NCBI RefSeq assembly: GCF_902459645.1
Contig: NZ_CABPSK010000002.1
Span: forward strand, 558,001-622,000
Source of the DNA: Pandoraea pneumonica
Lineage (GTDB): Bacteria > Pseudomonadota > Gammaproteobacteria > Burkholderiales > Burkholderiaceae
Length of the DNA: 64,000 bases
Direction of reading: 5' to 3'
The position numbers and the translations under genes were made by a program. Positions 61,797-64,000 of the stretch are shown here, piece by piece. The first letter of the stretch is position 1; the number at the start of each line of letters is the position of its first letter. The notes beneath the pieces were generated by a model, which made no database searches, was not told where the DNA came from, and worked only from the letters and a program-made list of their open reading frames with translations.

Positions 61797-62750
61797 TTAG
61801 CGCGCCGGTTGGCGCCTCGTTGCCCCCGCGATGGCCGCCTTCGCATCGCCATCGCCGCCCGGCCCGAGAATGTCGCGCGCCAACGCGAGCCAGCGCCGCG
61901 CCGCATGCGAGAGATACGAATCGCGCCGCCACGCCATCGCCAGATCCCACGGAATTTCCGGATCGCGGATATCTGCGATCACGAACCGCTTCGGATCGAG
62001 CCGCGCACAGAACGGCTCCGGTAACAACGCGATACCGACGCCGTTATCGACCATCGAGGCAATGAAGTCCCACTGACTAGAACGTCCCGCAATCTTCGGC
62101 GTGAAACCCGCTCGCCGGCACGCCGCAATCACCAACTCAGACAGCGCAAACCCCTCGCCGTAAAACACAAACGGCTCGTCACGCAGTTCGCCTAAGCCGA
62201 CCGACGCGCGCCCCTCCCACGTCGACTCGCGCGGCGCGATCAGCCGCAACTGGTAATGACACACGGGAAGGACGTCGAGAATCGCCGGATCGATCGGCAG
62301 CAACACGGCACCCAGTTCGATTTCGCCCGCCAGCAGCGCCTGCTCGATGGCCCGCGAGCCGGTCTCGAACAGCTTCATCTCGATATCCGGATAGTGCTGA
62401 TGGAACGCTCCGATCACCGGAATGAACAGGTCACCACCCAACGGCGGAATGCCGATCGACAACTCGCCACGCGCGACCGTCTCGAGGTCAGCCAGCTCCT
62501 GCTGCAAGCGGGCATAAGCCGCGAGCACATCCTGACCGCGCTCGAACACCACCCGGCCCGCATCGGTTAGTTGCAGGCGACGACCCATGCCGCGTTCTTC
62601 GCGCAACATGAGCGGCGTGCCCAGTTCGTCTTCGAGCGCTTTGACCATCTTGCTGACCGTCGGCTGCGTCACAAACAGCGCCTCGGCCGCCGCCGTGAAG
62701 CTCTGCTGTCGCACAACTTCCACAAATCCTCGCAACGCACGCAGTTCCAT
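61797..62750 (-). CDS. LysR-family regulator divergent from cidAB
   Basis: LTTR of 317 residues with HTH MELRALRGFVEVVRQQSFTAA ... TQPTVSKMVKALE and an effector domain with LAGEIELGAVLLPID and SSQWDFIASMVDNGVGIALLPE. By position it is a CidR-type activator of the divergent cidA-cidB genes; CidR of Staphylococcus responds to overflow metabolism. Two palindromes with a CCAATATGG core lie in the shared intergenic region. Confidence 0.9.
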   Translation of the reverse strand: MELRALRGFVEVVRQQSFTAAAEALFVTQPTVSKMVKALEDELGTPLMLREERGMGRRLQLTDAGRVVFERGQDVLAAYARLQQELADLETVARGELSIGIPPLGGDLFIPVIGAFHQHYPDIEMKLFETGSRAIEQALLAGEIELGAVLLPIDPAILDVLPVCHYQLRLIAPRESTWEGRASVGLGELRDEPFVFYGEGFALSELVIAACRRAGFTPKIAGRSSQWDFIASMVDNGVGIALLPEPFCARLDPKRFVIADIRDPEIPWDLAMAWRRDSYLSHAARRWLALARDILGPGGDGDAKAAIAGATRRQPAR

Positions 62751-62766
62751 TTTGGGTCTCCCGATT

Positions 62767-62781
62767 GCACCAATATGGTGC
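62767..62781. promoter_or_regulatory. CCAATATGG palindrome 1 between lysR and cidA
   Basis: GCACCAATATGGTGC, arms GCACCA and TGGTGC around ATA, 17 bases upstream of the lysR start. It is a candidate autoregulatory LTTR site. Confidence 0.6.
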
Positions 62782-62845
62782 TATCCGCCGCAAAGCCCCG
62801 TCGTATAAGGCTTTCTCATGCACTATTAGGGTTAATACTTAAATT

Positions 62846-62860
62846 ATTCCAATATGGAAT
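62846..62860. promoter_or_regulatory. CCAATATGG palindrome 2 between lysR and cidA
   Basis: ATTCCAATATGGAAT, arms ATTCCA and TGGAAT around ATA; it also satisfies the LTTR T-N11-A rule. It lies 79 bases centre to centre from palindrome 1 and about 90 bases before cidA. Confidence 0.65.
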
Positions 62861-62948
62861 CGATTTGATGATTGTAATTCATTATATTTATGTTGCAGCG
62901 CTTCCTATACTGCTCTCCATGTTGCAGCCAAACCCCCAGGAGAGTGCC

Positions 62949-63401
62949 ATGACCAAGATGATCGCCAGCCGTCTGTATAGCCGTAGCAAGCGCGCCTTGG
63001 ACGTGGTGTGGCAGATCGCATTGCTCACTGGCATCTATCTGGTGGCCGATGCTGCGTCGCGTCATTTTCACTTGCCCCTGCCGGGTGGCGTTCTCGGTCT
63101 GTTCGCGGTGGTCGGTCTGCTCATGAGCGGCGTGCTCAAGGCGGACAAGATCAAGCGCGGTGCCGACTGGTTTCTGGCCGAGATGATTCTCTTCTTCGTG
63201 CCGATGGTCGCCGCTGTCATGCAATACACCGATTTGCTGCGCCACGAAGGCCTGCAACTGCTCGCCGTGATCGGCGTGGGCACGGTGCTCGTGATGATCT
63301 CGACCGCACTCGCCGTGGACCTCGCGTGCCGCGCCGAGCGCCGGATGAAGGCCGTCTTCGTGCGCATTCCGGCACGTCGCGCTGCGCACAACGCACGCTA
63401 A
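62949..63401 (+). CDS. cidA: CidA/LrgA-family holin-like membrane protein
   Basis: Membrane protein of 150 residues with four hydrophobic helices (WQIALLTGIYLVADAASR, PGGVLGLFAVVGLLMSGV, AEMILFFVPMVAAVMQY, QLLAVIGVGTVLVMISTALAV). LPLPGGVLGL is the LrgA-family signature. AGGAG lies upstream of ATG 62949. In Staphylococcus the pair CidA/CidB affects lysis and murein hydrolase activity; more recent work in several bacteria ties the family to pyruvate or acetate metabolism. The role here is not determined. Confidence 0.92.
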   Translation: MTKMIASRLYSRSKRALDVVWQIALLTGIYLVADAASRHFHLPLPGGVLGLFAVVGLLMSGVLKADKIKRGADWFLAEMILFFVPMVAAVMQYTDLLRHEGLQLLAVIGVGTVLVMISTALAVDLACRAERRMKAVFVRIPARRAAHNAR

Positions 63402-63479
63402 ATCAACGCCCCTTGAGCGCCTGCGGGAGCCCGATGGGCTTTCGCAAACCCTGTTGTCACCTCTCGCCGGATTAATGTC

Positions 63480-64000
63480 ATGAATCATACGGCGCTCCTG
63501 CTGCTCGCTCTTACTGTTGTCTTTTATTACGTGTCGAAGCGCCTTTACGCGCGTTTCGGCAAGGTGTGGCTCGGCCCGGCCATTCTCGCGCCGGTGCTGC
63601 TCATCGCCGTGATGGTCGGCGGCGATATCTCGTACACCACTTACATCTCGGATTCGCGCTGGCTGGTTTGGCTGCTCGGTCCCACGACCATCGCGTTCGC
63701 CGTGCCCATTTACGAACACCGCGACATCATTCGGCGTCATGCGTTTGCGCTCACCGTAGGCGTGCTGGTGGCGATGATCGTGGCGGTGGGCAGCTCGTTC
63801 GTGCTGGCCCGTCTTTTTGAACTGCCGCCGGAGATGGCGCGCAGTCTGCTCGCCCGGTCGATCTCGACGCCGTTCGCGCTGGTCGTGTCCGACAAGGTGG
63901 GTGGATCTCGCGACCTGGTCGGCTTGTTCGTGATCGTGACCGGCTTCATCGGCATGCTGCTCGGCGAAGCGTTGCTGTCGTGGCTGCCGCTGCGCACGCG
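63480..64000 (+). CDS. cidB: CidB/LrgB-family membrane protein, cut by the window end
   Basis: The frame is open to the last base, so the 3' end (probably about 60-70 residues) is missing. It begins MNHTALLLLALTVVFYYVSK and shows LGPTTIAFAVPIYEHRDIIR, then SISTPFALVVSDKVGG, the signature segments of LrgB (LGPATVALAVPLY-like and KSVTTPIA-like blocks). At least five hydrophobic helices are visible. It follows cidA by 78 bases and is presumably its partner. Confidence 0.92.
   Translation, partial: MNHTALLLLALTVVFYYVSKRLYARFGKVWLGPAILAPVLLIAVMVGGDISYTTYISDSRWLVWLLGPTTIAFAVPIYEHRDIIRRHAFALTVGVLVAMIVAVGSSFVLARLFELPPEMARSLLARSISTPFALVVSDKVGGSRDLVGLFVIVTGFIGMLLGEALLSWLPLRT

Noticed and set aside
1-64000. 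tRNA or rRNA genes, CRISPR arrays, insertion sequences and prophage genes
   Set aside because: Gaps between genes were read for them and none was recognisable; weak tRNA-like folds cannot be excluded without a covariance search.

Overview
The window reads as chromosomal DNA of a Burkholderiales betaproteobacterium. It is GC-rich with dense genes and Burkholderiaceae-type housekeeping order (metK-lpxL-dapF-xerC, hslVU, regBA, argB, HAD hydrolase-slmA-metX-metW-ampG-xthA). Pandoraea is my best guess for the genus; this rests on remembered gene order and protein style, not on a database search. I recognise no rRNA, tRNA, CRISPR array, insertion sequence or phage gene.

Layout. 1-5.9 kb: the 3' part of a prepilin peptidase gene, a GMC oxidoreductase, an AidB-type acyl-CoA dehydrogenase and a coniferyl-aldehyde-type dehydrogenase. 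6-13.3 kb: metK, lpxL, dapF, a DUF484 gene, xerC, rlmI and a drug/metabolite-type permease. 13.4-19 kb: a zinc-economy block with a Zur-like Fur regulator, a COG0523 GTPase with a long His-rich loop, a DksA lacking three of the four zinc-finger cysteines, a small His-containing membrane protein and a ZnuD-like TonB receptor. Nearly identical inverted repeats lie in front of zur and of the small protein/znuD pair. 19-21.5 kb: hslVU behind a sigma-32-like promoter. 21.5-25.8 kb: one unrecognised 1418-residue protein carrying an HExxH motif. 25.9-30.3 kb: the RegBA redox two-component system, a PCu(A)C copper chaperone, a cysteine-rich CWC protein and argB.

30.3-55.6 kb is largely accessory. It holds a Dph6-like ATPase, an orphan protein, a LysR gene divergent from a benzoylformate-decarboxylase / aromatic aldehyde dehydrogenase / MFS operon, a vanAB-like O-demethylase with a GntR regulator, and a long plus-strand block. 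That block contains ligB-ligA, a LysR protein with two DNA-binding domains, a branched-chain-type ABC importer, galB-galC-galD, an alpha/beta hydrolase, a SnoaL-like protein and a porin; a DHA2 exporter follows. Together they look like uptake and degradation of methoxylated or hydroxylated aromatic acids: aldehyde to acid, O-demethylation, 4,5-type ring cleavage, then conversion of oxalomesaconate to pyruvate and oxaloacetate. No ligC or ligI homologue is present, which points to gallate as the best-fitting ring-cleavage substrate.

55.7-64 kb returns to core genes (HAD hydrolase, slmA, metXW, ampG, xthA) and ends in a LysR-cidA-cidB locus cut by the window edge. The strongest leads for new biology are the 1418-residue HExxH protein, the zinc block with its shared operator, the tandem-HTH LysR protein, and the paired GGGATCCC operators in front of the ring-cleavage genes.
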